Shown here in pieces: positions 1-10,257 of a stretch of 64,000 nt of DNA. Source of the stretch: Euonymus europaeus (taxonomy: Eukaryota; Streptophyta; Magnoliopsida; Celastrales; Celastraceae). Positions within the stretch are counted from its first letter, which is position 1. Each line of letters starts with the position of its first letter. The notes below the pieces were generated by a model that saw only the letters and a program-made list of their open reading frames with translations, was not told where the DNA came from and did no database searches. Where the stretch lies: NCBI GenBank assembly GCA_963580455.1, contig OY756960.1, positions 2,170,001 to 2,234,000 on the forward strand, given 5' to 3'. Position numbers and translations under genes: made by a program.

Positions 1-1639
1 TTATTAAATAATGAAACAAATATGACATATATATGTGTGTTTGTTACTTTTGTGATGGGGAGAATCTCAACCATTTTCGGCACTTTTGTGATGGCGTAAT
101 GTAGAAGTGTTGGGTGTGATGTATGAAAAATTACAAATGTGTCAGGACTTTTGTCAATCCAAATATTGATAAGGGATTGTGTGCTAATCTGACATTCTAT
201 CATACGATCTATGTGTTGTTTAGAAAAACACAAAACTATCGGTTCGTGGTTTACCTTCCTGAAAAAGATTTCAATATTTCTTAAGCATCACTACAAGTAG
301 TCATATGAATCTAACTTTGGAATGTAAGAAATTCATTGAAATGGCTAAAAAATGGAACATATTAAAATGTATTGAGATTTCATTGATGATGCATCAGAGT
401 GTATGAGAAAAACGTGCTTTACAAGCTAAAATAAAAAAATAGTCACAGAAGCTACAGCCCAAAGGTTTGAATATAAAAGAATAGTCATATAGTCGTTGAG
501 TCTACAACCCTAAGGTTTGAATATAAAAGGTAAGAATAGTTGACCGGAGTCATGGTAAAAATGATAAGTTTTAAGGCACTGTGTTTGACGCTGAGTACAT
601 GATGCTTCTATATCTTCTTCTTCTTATAGGCCTCTGAATGTGGGTAACTTTTCTAGATTGATGACATGAGCTTTACATCTTGGTGAGTGGTAGATCGTGT
701 GCTTTTGTGTGGTGAATTGATTCATGTGTTCCTTGGCCATTTTCCCCTTAAAATGACTACTTCGTGTAATGGTGGATCAGTTGTAGCTAGTTCAAATTGT
801 GGACTTGGTTCTCTGAGGTTGTTGAAACATGAATACATGATGTACCTGAAACTCTCAACATCCTTTGAAAACTATGGGCTTTTACACTTTTCTTAGTGTT
901 TGTATAAATGATTGCTTGAGCATAAAAATGGTAGTGACTTTTGAATCGACTTTTGTGGATGAATGTGGAAAATGTGCCTAGTCATGAAAGTGGAGGAGTT
1001 CCATGATTTAAGCCTTCTTGTTGCACACAATAGTTTAGAATGTGTCAGGGACAAATCAGGCGTGTTGAGGGACGTAATGCAGTAATCTTCTGAGTTTTTT
1101 TCGTTCTTATCCAGCTAATATATCGCTAAGTTGTTAACAACTTACCCTTTTTTGGGAGAATAATACTACACAAATTCATCTCTAGATTTTATGGTCATTG
1201 TCTTAATTTGGACAATCTCCTAATTTCCTATACTAATCTTTGGATTTTCAAGTCAGAATATCCGTAAGACAGCAAACGTTAGTATAAAACTCTCCTTGAG
1301 TCTGAGGTGCGTCATAAATATCCACTTGTGAGCTGCCACGTGTAACCATGTGGTTGAGAGTCATATGTGGTGTAAACAATATGATACAATTTTGTTAAAA
1401 ATAATTTGCATGACTACAAGCATCAAGTCTTTTGCTATTCGGATAACCATTATTATTTATGCCTCATGAAATTAACGGGGAAGAAAAGCGATTATTGGAT
1501 TTGCAATTTATAAAGAAAGAACTTGAAGGCAGCAGGAGTCAATCGATAAACGGCGTCGTAGAAATGGACCTCCTACTAGCGCTGTAAAATGCAGTAATCC
1601 CTTCCTCTCACGCTCGTGTGGTTGGTTCCCTCCCTTTCG
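1..1639. other. Intergenic, no gene recognised
   Basis: I see no coding region with family similarity here; the one ORF over 60 codons (687-896) has no recognisable motif. A roughly 50-bp stretch is imperfectly duplicated in tandem at about 431-530 (both copies contain the words AAGGTTTGAATATAAAA). The last few hundred bases probably contain the promoter of the MUSTANG gene downstream, but no clear TATA box stands out. Confidence 0.5.
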
Positions 1640-2219
1640 TAATTCGTACCTCAAAAGAGAAGCTTTACTGCATCGAAGCTGAAATCCAAAGAGTGCTTCA
1701 ATTCAGCAACACAGTTCTTCCAATTTGGCTTAATCGGGTATTTTGTTTTCGAGCCAATTTTAAGTTTTTGGATAAACGCTGCTACTTTCCCTAAATTAGG
1801 GTTTTTTTTTCCGTTTCTTTTTGGATCGCCTGAGCTCCCTTGTTTTACATGGTATTTACGATTCTTCATCATATTTTATAAGCATCCTTGATCATTCTGT
1901 TATCGCAAGTTTACTAGCATCGCGTTCCCCAAGTAGAGATTCGCGCTTTTGTTGATTTGGAATTCTTTTACGTGGCTTATCTTTGCCAATTTGCTTCGGA
2001 ATAAAGAAACTGACGTTGTTTGATTTAATTACGTGTTTCACAATATGTGGAGTTTCAAGCTTTATGATCAATTTGCAATCTTTAGACCATATAAATGTTC
2101 TTATATGCATTAACTGCATTTTCTGCTTTGTAAATTGGGGCAATTACCTCCTGAGAAAAAACTAAGACAGTTACCTTCTTACTTTGGAGTTTATGGCATT
2201 GGTTACTTGCTCAGGTCCC
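1640..2219 (+). promoter_or_regulatory. 5' leader and probable leader intron of the MUSTANG gene
   Basis: The ATG at 2220 is preceded five bases upstream by a pyrimidine-rich acceptor-like sequence (TTACTTGCTCAG, ending at 2214). This suggests that a 5'UTR intron ends there. A GC-richer stretch at about 1550-1850 with a possible donor (ACATG/GTATTT, near 1851) would be the leader exon. This is inferred from splice-site look alone. It also explains why the in-frame TTG and ATG codons at 2184 and 2193 are unlikely to be used. Confidence 0.4.
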
Positions 2220-4781
2220 ATGGCTGCAAAGAAAATCATAGCTGTGTGTCAATCGGGTGGAGAGTTCCTGACCAACAAAGATGGGTCATTGTCCTACAAT
2301 GGTGGCGAGGCTTATGCAATAGATATTGACGAGCGAACCAAGTTAAACGACTTCAAGACAGAATTGGCAGAAATGTTTAATTTTAGTGTTGAAAGCATGA
2401 CTGTTAAATACTTACTACCGGAGAACAAAAGAACGCTCATCACGATTTCAAAGGACAAAGATTTGCAGCGTATGATTGGTTTTCTTGGGGAATCGAAGAC
2501 AGCTGACATATTCGTCATGCCATCTGAGGAGGCTGCTGCTCGAAACCTGTCAAATATGCCTGCTAGTAGGTAGCTATTCTCCTATAATTATTTAGAAGCT
2601 CTTACCTTGAGTGAATCTATGTTTGTACTTGATCTGCAGTGGCAGCAAGTCTCTGCATGGTACAGAGGTCAGAGGGTTTTTTTTTGACAAAGTTAAAATT
2701 TCATTTTTCTTTTCTTTCCCTGATTCCAATTTTGCTGCACTGTGGTTGTCAACCAAAATGGGTTTGGTGGTGATGTGAATTCTCTCTGTCCGTTGGCTAA
2801 AATATTATGATGCACTTGATGTAGGTCAAGCAGAACAACTGTGTCAGAAGCTGGGGTTCCTTTAGCTTCTGCTTCCGCTGCTGATGTTGCTGTTGCTATT
2901 GCAACTGAGCAGGGAGATCTGGACTTAGCAAATGAAACCTATTTACAAGGTTTGCCCCATGGTTCAATCGATGAAAATCACCGTAGAGCTGCACTACAGT
3001 GGGAAAACACTATCACCGGTGTTGATCAAAGGTTCAATAATTTTAGCGAATTTCGAGAAGCTTTGCATAAATACTCAATTGCACATGGATTTACTTACAG
3101 ATATAAGAAAAATGACAGTCATCGTGTTACTGTCAAATGCAAATCTCAAGGTTGTCCATGGCGGATATATGCTTCAAGGTTGTCAACCACTCAGTTAATT
3201 TGCATCAAGAAAATGAATGCGAATCATACATGTGAAGGAGGTTCTGTGAAAGCTGGGTACCGTGCAACAAGGGGTTGGGTGGGAAGTATCATTAAGGAAA
3301 GAATGAAAATATCCCCAAATTACAGACCAAAAGATATTGCTGATGACATCAAGCGGGAGTATGGAATTGAACTGAACTACTCTCAGGCATGGCGTGCCAA
3401 AGAAATTGCAAGGGAGCAACTACAAGGCTCCTATAAGGAGGCCTATACGCAGTTGCCATATTTCTGTGAGAAGATAAAGGAAACAAATCCAGGCAGTGTT
3501 GCCACTTTTACCACCAAGGATGACTCAAGCTTCCATCGTTTGTTTGTTTCTTTCCATGCCTCGATATGTGGTTTCGAAAAAGGTTGTCGCCCTCTTATTT
3601 TCCTTGATAGTGCTCCTCTGAACTCAAAATACCAGGGTGTTCTACTGGCAGCTACAGCTGCTGATGGGGATGATGGCATCTTCCCAGTTGCCTTTGCCGT
3701 AGTAGATACTGAAACTGAGGACAACTGGCATTGGTTCTTATTGGAACTAAAATCTGCATTGTCGACATCTCGCCAGATTACTTTTGTCGCTGATTTTCAG
3801 AATGGTTTGAAGAAGTCATTGGCTGAGGTATTCGATAAATGCTACCATGGCTATTGCTTACGCCATCTTGCTGAGAAACTTAATAGAGACTTGAAGGGAC
3901 AGTTTTCTCATGAAGCAAGACGATTTATGATAAGTGACTTTTATGCTGCTGCTTATGCACCTAGGGCTGAAGGTTTTCAGCGTTCTGCTGATAACATAAA
4001 AGGCATTTCTCCTGAAGCTTACAACTGGGTCTTAAAAAGCGAGCCAGCACATTGGGCAAATGCATTCTTTGGGGGAGCAAGATATAACCACATGTCATCA
4101 AACTTCGGACAACAGTTCTACAGTTGGGTATCAGAGGCACATGAGTTGCCAATAACTCAAATGATTGATGTACTACGAGGCAAGATGATGGAATCAATCT
4201 ATACCCGTCGGGTAGAATCCAGTCAGTGGATGAAAAGGTTGACTCCATCTAGAGATGATATTTTACAAAAGGAAATTGCAATAGCTCGGTCGCTTCAGGT
4301 GTTACTTTTACATGGTAGCACATTCGAGGTTCGTGGAGACTCTGTTGATACTGTTGACATTGATAGGTGGGACTGCAGCTGCAAAGGATGGAAGCTAACT
4401 GGGTTACCTTGTTGTCATGCGATTGCTGTCTTTGATTGTTCTGGTAGAAATCCTTATGATTATTGCTCCGAATTCTTTACTATTGAGAGTTTCCGCTTGG
4501 CATATGCCAAGTCAATTCATCCTGTTCCAAATATAGACAGACCAGTTCAGGGTGAATTAGATCAGGCACCAGTGATTGTAACCCCTCCCCCGTCAAAACG
4601 TCCTCCAGGCCGGCCAAAGATGAAGCAGGTAGAGTCAATAGACATTATCAAACGCCAACTTCAGTGTAGCAATTGCAAGGGCCTTGGCCACAATAAGAAG
4701 ACATGCAAAGGTTCCGAATCATATGCTAGCTCATTGGGAGTCGCCATACAGCCTTTACTTACACCAGTATGTAACTTTTGA
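2220..4781 (+). CDS. MUSTANG-type domesticated MULE transposase with PB1 domain
   Basis: Two exons, 2220-2569 and 2825-4781, join in frame (AG/GTAGCT donor, GATGTAG acceptor) to give 768 codons. An N-terminal PB1 domain (about residues 1-100, starting MAAKKIIAVCQSGGEF) is followed by a FAR1/MuDR-like zinc DNA-binding region (about 185-255, with conserved Cys and His), a MULE transposase core with an Asp in FLDSAPLNSKY (about residue 378) and a second Asp in VADFQNGL, a SWIM finger (CSCKGWKLTGLPCCH, about 635) and a CCHC zinc knuckle (CSNCKGLGHNKKTC, about 730). This order is that of the MUSTANG family, the PB1-bearing MUG-B branch as I recall it. These are host genes derived from Mutator-like transposases; Arabidopsis mutants affect growth and flowering. 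No inverted repeats flank it and the frame is open, as expected for a domesticated gene. Start chosen at 2220 because homologues begin near MAxKKxIAxCQSGG. The final exon could splice near 4766 (CACCA/GTATGT), which would change the last few residues. Confidence 0.88.
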
Positions 4782-6780
4782 TGACTTTCAGTTTTAGTTG
4801 CGAATGTTTTTCATACAGTACGGAACTTACTTGGCTGCATGTTCTGCATCCGCAACCATTATCATAAATCTAACATGAGAGTGGATCTTATGTCTTACTG
4901 TTATGATGCATTCCTTTCCTGTTATAAAGGAAACATAAATAAGATAAGGTCATTGTTTTGGTTTGCAATTTAAGGAAAAAAAATCATTGTTTGGATCAGT
5001 ACCTCATTGCTTTTTCACAATCTTGCTCGCATAGTAGTCAGACTGACACTGTTCTTGTCCATTAACATCTACGGATTTTGTATGGTTAGATTGGTTTATC
5101 TTATGATTCATCCATGTTGCTACTAGAAAAGTTAAAACTAGTGTGAGACGACTGTTTTTGAGAATATAATATTGCATCAGTTGTGTAAATGTTCAATTTG
5201 TTGTTCAATGCAAAAAAACTTTGATCCTATTCTTTGGTTGCTCAATGAAAAAAGTGTTAAAATAAATCACTTATGATGTGCTTCTCCTTTACCCTGATCT
5301 AGAGAATTGTGTAACGAAACAATGCCTTCATTCTTTTTTTTTTTTTGTAACTTTTTCTTATCTTTGCCTATCAGAAAAAAGAGTTAGAAAAGCAGATACG
5401 AAAGTGGAATGTGTAATGTGACAGCAACTAAAAATTAGTTTATAGTTCCACCTTGTATTTAAACAGACTTGATTGAACCATCCACCATAGGTTGGCTAAA
5501 GTCATATAGTTTGATTAGTCGTGTTTCTTATCTGACCAAAATGTTCCTCATTTCTGAACAGAACATCTGAAGGAGGATTGTGAAAGATGGCACAATTATT
5601 TCTGAATAACTCAACAGAAACTTTGGAAAAGTTGCGATTCTCAGTACCTTCAAGCTTCATTTATCTAAGTAGGGCTGTTTCCGATTCCTTGTGATGCCAA
5701 GGAATTCCGACGTAGTTGAATCTTACTCTTTTAAGGTTTTTATCTACGGAATTGTTTTTCCCCCCTCAAATGGGCAGTAGCCAGTAGTCTACATTCTCAT
5801 TTATTTATTTGATAAATGAATTGCGTGCATTACAAGGATTCGTGTTGCCAAATGACGTTTGTACTTCGCAGGAATCTTGTATCACTGTATTATTATCACC
5901 ATGTGAACAATTTTTTTTGTCTGTTTTTAAACAGAACTGGCAGTTGAGTTGTAACAATCGGGAATTGCTCCTTTAAGTTCAGATTTACTAGGATGTTTGC
6001 ATGTTATTAGGATGTGTTACAATTGGACCTGTAATTGTATAAATAAATGCATGGAGAATGAGCATGCCTCTGGAAGACGCTTTGGAGATCACATTAATGA
6101 AACAGATTTGTAGTGGTTATGCATGGAGTGAATTCGTGATCCTAGTTGTTGTATTGAGTTGCTTTGTCTTCGAAATTTAATATGGATCTTAAGAAGATGC
6201 GACTGTGAAAAGACTTTCTTGGTAGAATTAACTGGTCATGTTAAGAAGTATTGAATTTTCCTGTTGATGATGAACTGGTGAAGGAGTCTAGCTAGGGGAC
6301 TCAATTTTGGTATTATCCCCGTGTCGATTAATTAATTTGTTATGTAGTCTGTAGTTACTGAATTTCATATATATGCTTTCATTGTCGAATATGGAAGATT
6401 GAATTGTTATTAGGAAGGAATAAGAGGGCTATTTTTGCAACTGGAAATCTCTTTAAAAAAAAAACTCATTCTAAATTTGGTCACTTTAGGCTTTTTTTCT
6501 GAGTTGGCTATAGGCTTGTGAATATGTCGCATTGGTTCGAAGGATCTGGATTATACCTTTGATGAATAATGAGACTGTTTTTGAAGTTTTTCATTCGAAT
6601 ATTTGAACAGATTTTGTAAACGAGTAATTAGACTAATATTACCCTCGCCTGTTAAAAATATTTACGGGGTGATATTTTTTATATTGAGAGATTCGTCATT
6701 TAGTAGTAGGATGAATATGTGACAGAAGCAAAAATTCAAGACAGAAAAGTGTGTAGCTTTTAGGGATGTAAGATTTGATT
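4782..6780. other. 3' flank of the MUSTANG gene and intergenic DNA
   Basis: No protein-coding similarity seen on either strand. The stretch is T-rich with several short poly-T and poly-A runs. An acceptor-like sequence near 5567 (TTTCTGAACAG) leaves open a 3'UTR intron for the upstream gene, but nothing decides it. Confidence 0.4.
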
Positions 6781-6795
6781 TGTTGTCGGAACAAG

Positions 6796-6860
6796 ACACG
6801 TAGCCTTGAAATGTTGAGGTTGTCAGTTTGCCACATGGCATGGGAGTTCATGACACGTGG
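6796..6860 (+). promoter_or_regulatory. ABRE / G-box-like cluster upstream of the LEA-like gene
   Basis: Two ACGT-core elements lie 155-220 bp before the LEA-like start: ACACGTAG near 6796 and ACACGTGG at 6853-6860. A third core, CCACGTTT, lies near 6885. ACGTG-core sites are the abscisic-acid response elements bound by ABF/ABI5 bZIP factors and are typical of LEA promoters. The sites are seen directly; the regulation by ABA or drying is an inference. Confidence 0.5.
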
Positions 6861-7014
6861 TGGGTGGTGAAGGACTGAGGCTGCCACGTTTCTGGGACAG
6901 CCGCCACCTTTGATATGCTCTTAAACCATCCCCAGCAGCAGCAGTAGGAGCAGGAGCAACGCAGTGAAGGAACTGCATTCAAGGAAGTTTGCTTAGCTAG
7001 TGTTTGGAGGAGGT

Positions 7015-7665
7015 ATGGCTCTGAGTAGGCGATTTATTCTCGTGTTGGTGGTGTTGGTGGTTGCTGTGGTTGGTGGCTACTCCACCACCACCACCAGCAG
7101 GAATGAGGAATCAGGAGATGAGTTTGAGAAGGCTGAGTACAAGACAGAGGAGGAGAAGGCAGGAGAGACAAAGGAGTCGTGGACGGAGTGGGCCAAGGAG
7201 AAAATCGGGTTGAAAGAAGATGCCCCCCTTAACCCTGAGCAACCTTCTAAGGGAGCCGCTGAGAAGGTTAGCGAGATGGCATCCACTGTCAAAGGAAAGA
7301 TCAGTGAGACGCTCCACGTAGTGAAGGAGGAGCAGGGTGCAGCCACAGAGACGGCCAATGAAGCCAAGGAAAAGATATCAAAATTGAAGGCTAAAGAGAC
7401 CGCGGAGGAGGCGGTGAAAAAGGCAGAGGAAGCCATGCAGATTGCCAAAGATAAGACGGCAAAGACAGCACAAGAGACCAAAGATAAGGGTTCTAAGAAG
7501 GCAGAAAAAGCGATGGAGGAAGCCAAGAAGCAGCAGGTGCAGGCCGAGGAGAATTTGAAGTGGGCAAAGGAGACTGTCAAGAAGGCGGCAGAGGAGACAG
7601 CTGAGAGTGCCAAGCACAAATCACACCATATTAAAGATACACCTAGCGGCGATGAAGAGCTCTAG
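7015..7665 (+). CDS. LEA-like protein with N-terminal signal peptide
   Basis: A single open exon of 216 codons. The N terminus (MALSRRFILVLVVLVVAVVGG) is a charged start followed by a strong hydrophobic stretch, a likely signal peptide or signal anchor. The rest is very hydrophilic and rich in Lys, Glu and Ala, with degenerate 11-residue units such as KAEEAMQIAKDK, AEKAMEEAKKQ and AKETVKKAAEE. This is the amphipathic repeat of the LEA_4 / group 3 late embryogenesis abundant type. A W-x2-WAKEKIGLKEDAP segment lies near residues 56-70. Such proteins are disordered in solution and fold into helices on drying. The signal peptide suggests an ER or extracellular location, less usual than cytosolic LEAs. 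The ATG at 7015 is preferred over an in-frame GTG at 7000. ABRE-like sites upstream fit stress or seed expression. Family assignment rests on composition and repeats, so the exact subgroup is uncertain. Confidence 0.7.
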   Translation: MALSRRFILVLVVLVVAVVGGYSTTTTSRNEESGDEFEKAEYKTEEEKAGETKESWTEWAKEKIGLKEDAPLNPEQPSKGAAEKVSEMASTVKGKISETLHVVKEEQGAATETANEAKEKISKLKAKETAEEAVKKAEEAMQIAKDKTAKTAQETKDKGSKKAEKAMEEAKKQQVQAEENLKWAKETVKKAAEETAESAKHKSHHIKDTPSGDEEL

Positions 7666-8252
7666 ATCACTAATAATAGTACTATTGTGCTTAGCAAGCA
7701 GTAGCTTGCTTTTCGTTACCGTTTTGTCATTTGTGTTCCCTGATTTTATTTCATTTTTCCTGTTGGTGTTGGTGGTGTTGTTATGAGTGTAGTGTGTTTT
7801 ATTGTATTATAATTATAATGGAGGAGCTATCCGCCGGCCAGTACAAAAAGTGTTGTTGATGTGCCTCCATGAATGCTCGTCGAATCTACTGCCGATGCAG
7901 AGATCGAGGCCAAAATGGGTTCAGGCTAGTGATTGTGATTCTGATGATGATGGATCAAAATAGTGTATAAAGAGAGGGTTGATGAGATTGTATGTCTGAA
8001 AACAAAATTCCATCTATTGAACTAGGTTGATCATCGACTAGTTGTTCGCATATGACGTCGAGAAGTCGTGATCCCAGTCCACACGAGAAGGTTCGTGGTT
8101 GTCGGCGATGCACGAAAAAGTAGAACCGATTATGCGCCCCGCATAAGTCAAGGGCTTCGATTGATTTGACTGAAGGAAATGTTAACTGTCCATATGATCA
8201 TTCATCATAGGCTTAAAGATAAATCAACTGCCCGTCCAATCACTCCTCACTC
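7666..8252. other. 3' flank of the LEA-like gene
   Basis: No coding similarity. The first 200 bases are T-rich and are likely the 3'UTR and polyadenylation region. Nothing else recognised. Confidence 0.4.
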
Positions 8253-8500
8253 AACAAATATCTCTCTTCTTAGATATTTTCTCTTAGATATTTTCTCTAA
8301 TGACTCCCCTGAGAATTTGTTATATATATATCTACTATCTACTAACAAATACTAACAAATATCTCTTTTTCTTAGAAATTTTCTCTAATGATTCCCCTGG
8401 AGATTTGTATCTATATCTACTATCTACTAACAAATATCTCTTAGAAATTTTCTCTAATGATTCCCCTGGAAATTTGTTATATATATCTACTTCTACGTCT
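8253..8500 (+). repeat. Degenerate tandem repeat, about 70-88 bp units, three copies
   Basis: The word TTTTCTCTAATGAYTCCCCT recurs with its core starting at 8301, 8389 and 8458 (spacings 88 and 69), each followed by a stretch built of TATCTACTATCTACTAACAA. The units differ by small indels in the AT-rich part. The array ends at the putative 5' end of the Helitron at 8505, whose first bases (TCTACTA) resemble the repeat. Confidence 0.7.
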
Positions 8501-8504
8501 ACGA

Positions 8505-9334
8505 TCTACTATAAAATTCGAAAGTTTTGAAGCATTTCAGGGGAGTAGACCCTTTAATTTGTACTCGTGCAAGTGGTCATGTATTGTTCATCAATTAATC
8601 GTTGGATTTTCTGTCATATTTTTATCCAACGGTTGTGTGAAAAAGTGGAGTTTTTTGTCCTCTTTTAGAGAGAGCTTGTTACACATGTCTAACATCATCC
8701 CTAATCCCAAAGTGCGAGACATCTGATACGTGTATATGTAAATTATGTGTTGTATATCTGTTAAATATTTTCTACTTTTTGAAAGCGAAACAATAATTAA
8801 ATATCATGTGAGAGATTGTGGACCACCTCCAGCTGCAGCTACTATGATCTTCCCTTTCTGAACTGTTACTTTTCACTGTTCTCTCGGCTGGACTTTTTGG
8901 TGCGGAATCCGAGTTATAGCTTACTACTCGGAGGATTGTCCCCGGTAAAATCAATGTTGATTTGGTCCCTCATTCCCACGATGATGTGGTTGGTTAAAGA
9001 CTGTTGATCAGTACTATGTTGGTGCTAACAACTCCATTCGTGTAAGGGACTCGAAATTGTGTTCATAATGTCTGGGAAAAAAAGCAACGGAGAATGATAA
9101 TATAATTTTTTTTATTTTTAAGCATTATATCCATTGATTGTGTTCAATAAAACGTTTTATGTGTTGCCAATCTATTATGAATAAAACAATTGTTCATATC
9201 CAATGCTTTCTAACAACATTTAAACCTATACCAGGTTCTTCTATCTAACAATACCAAAACTAATACAAATTATTTAAACATTTAAACTTAAAACAACGAA
9301 AAAAATCCTACAGCAAAGCGCGGTTCTTTCCTAG
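8505..9334 (+). mobile_element. Putative non-autonomous Helitron
   Basis: The 830-bp stretch begins TCTACTATAAAATTCG after an A and ends with a GC-rich, imperfect hairpin (CCTACAGCAAAGCGCGG), then TTCTTTC and CTAG, followed by T. A 5' TC start, 3' hairpin plus CTAG/CTRR end, and insertion between A and T with no target duplication are the Helitron signatures. No Rep/helicase coding is present, so it would be non-autonomous. The 3' end is the stronger evidence; the 5' boundary is uncertain because the preceding tandem repeat contains similar words. Confidence 0.45.
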
Positions 9335-10257
9335 TATATATATATGTGTTTCCTACGCAGTAGGTCTGTAATAAATTGAGTGTAACATTTGTGGTTGCAT
9401 GCATGCATCAGGTTTACATCCCATAAAATAATGTGTTCACAAATTCTTTAAAAGGATTTATCTTTAAAATAATGTGCCCCACACGTGATGGCTCCGCCAC
9501 CACACCTAAATGAGTGGTGAGGGAGGGATCCCGCATGGAAAAATCCGTGAGGGATCCCTCACTTGAAAATTCTCATATATATATATATATATATATATTA
9601 CGTATTGTAAAATATTGGCTCAGGATATCTTTGTGATGATGGTCATAAAAATCATGGTATTAATTAGTAATTTTTAAAAGAGAGACAGTAATTTTGTCAA
9701 GCGTATTAACAAAAGTATCAAAACAAAATTTGGATCGATTTGAGTGCATGTACGCATCAAATCGTTCTGCATACATAGTATCTCATTCACCTGCGCAAGT
9801 ATACTTATAGTGAACTCATCCAGGTATAATGGGAGGCATTAATAATACATTGTCAAATCAACTTTGACGTAGTGATTACCATTTACGTGTTCTATAGCAA
9901 TGACAATGCTCTGATAGGTGGTGGGGGGAGTTGTACAAAGTGGTAGATATGTCTAGCTTTTTGCATGATGAAGAACATGTAATATCACATTGTATGCAGA
10001 AGCAATCAACATGCTCATATCTGGTATTGTCATCCAGCGTTCAAATGATGTTGTAACATCATCTCGAAAGAAGTTTAGTGAGCCTTCAACATTATACGTC
10101 CTCTCTTCACCGCCAAGTATTTCAACATATTGTTTTCAAAATGACTTCAACTCTGTCATTAAGTTATACCAGACATTGAGTCATTCATCCTTCCAAGACC
10201 TAATAAATTAACTTACAGTGTGATATCTTGACTCAGAAACGATATAAATAATGAATA
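9335..10257. other. Intergenic DNA with (AT)n run
   Basis: No gene or complete element recognised. An (AT)n microsatellite lies at about 9574-9599. Just before it are near-repeated words: GTGAGGGAGGGATCCCGC and GTGAGGGATCCCTCAC. Confidence 0.35.

Noticed and set aside
2640..2667. A 28-bp extra exon in the MUSTANG gene
   Set aside because: It has splice-like borders, but including it breaks the phase or needs a weaker donor. Direct joining of 2569 to 2825 gives PASRSSRTTVSEA in frame.
7077..7619. 180-codon open frame antisense to the LEA-like gene
   Set aside because: It is the mirror of a low-complexity Lys/Glu/Ala coding region and reads as Ser/Ala/Phe-rich sequence without motif; no separate promoter or splice signals.
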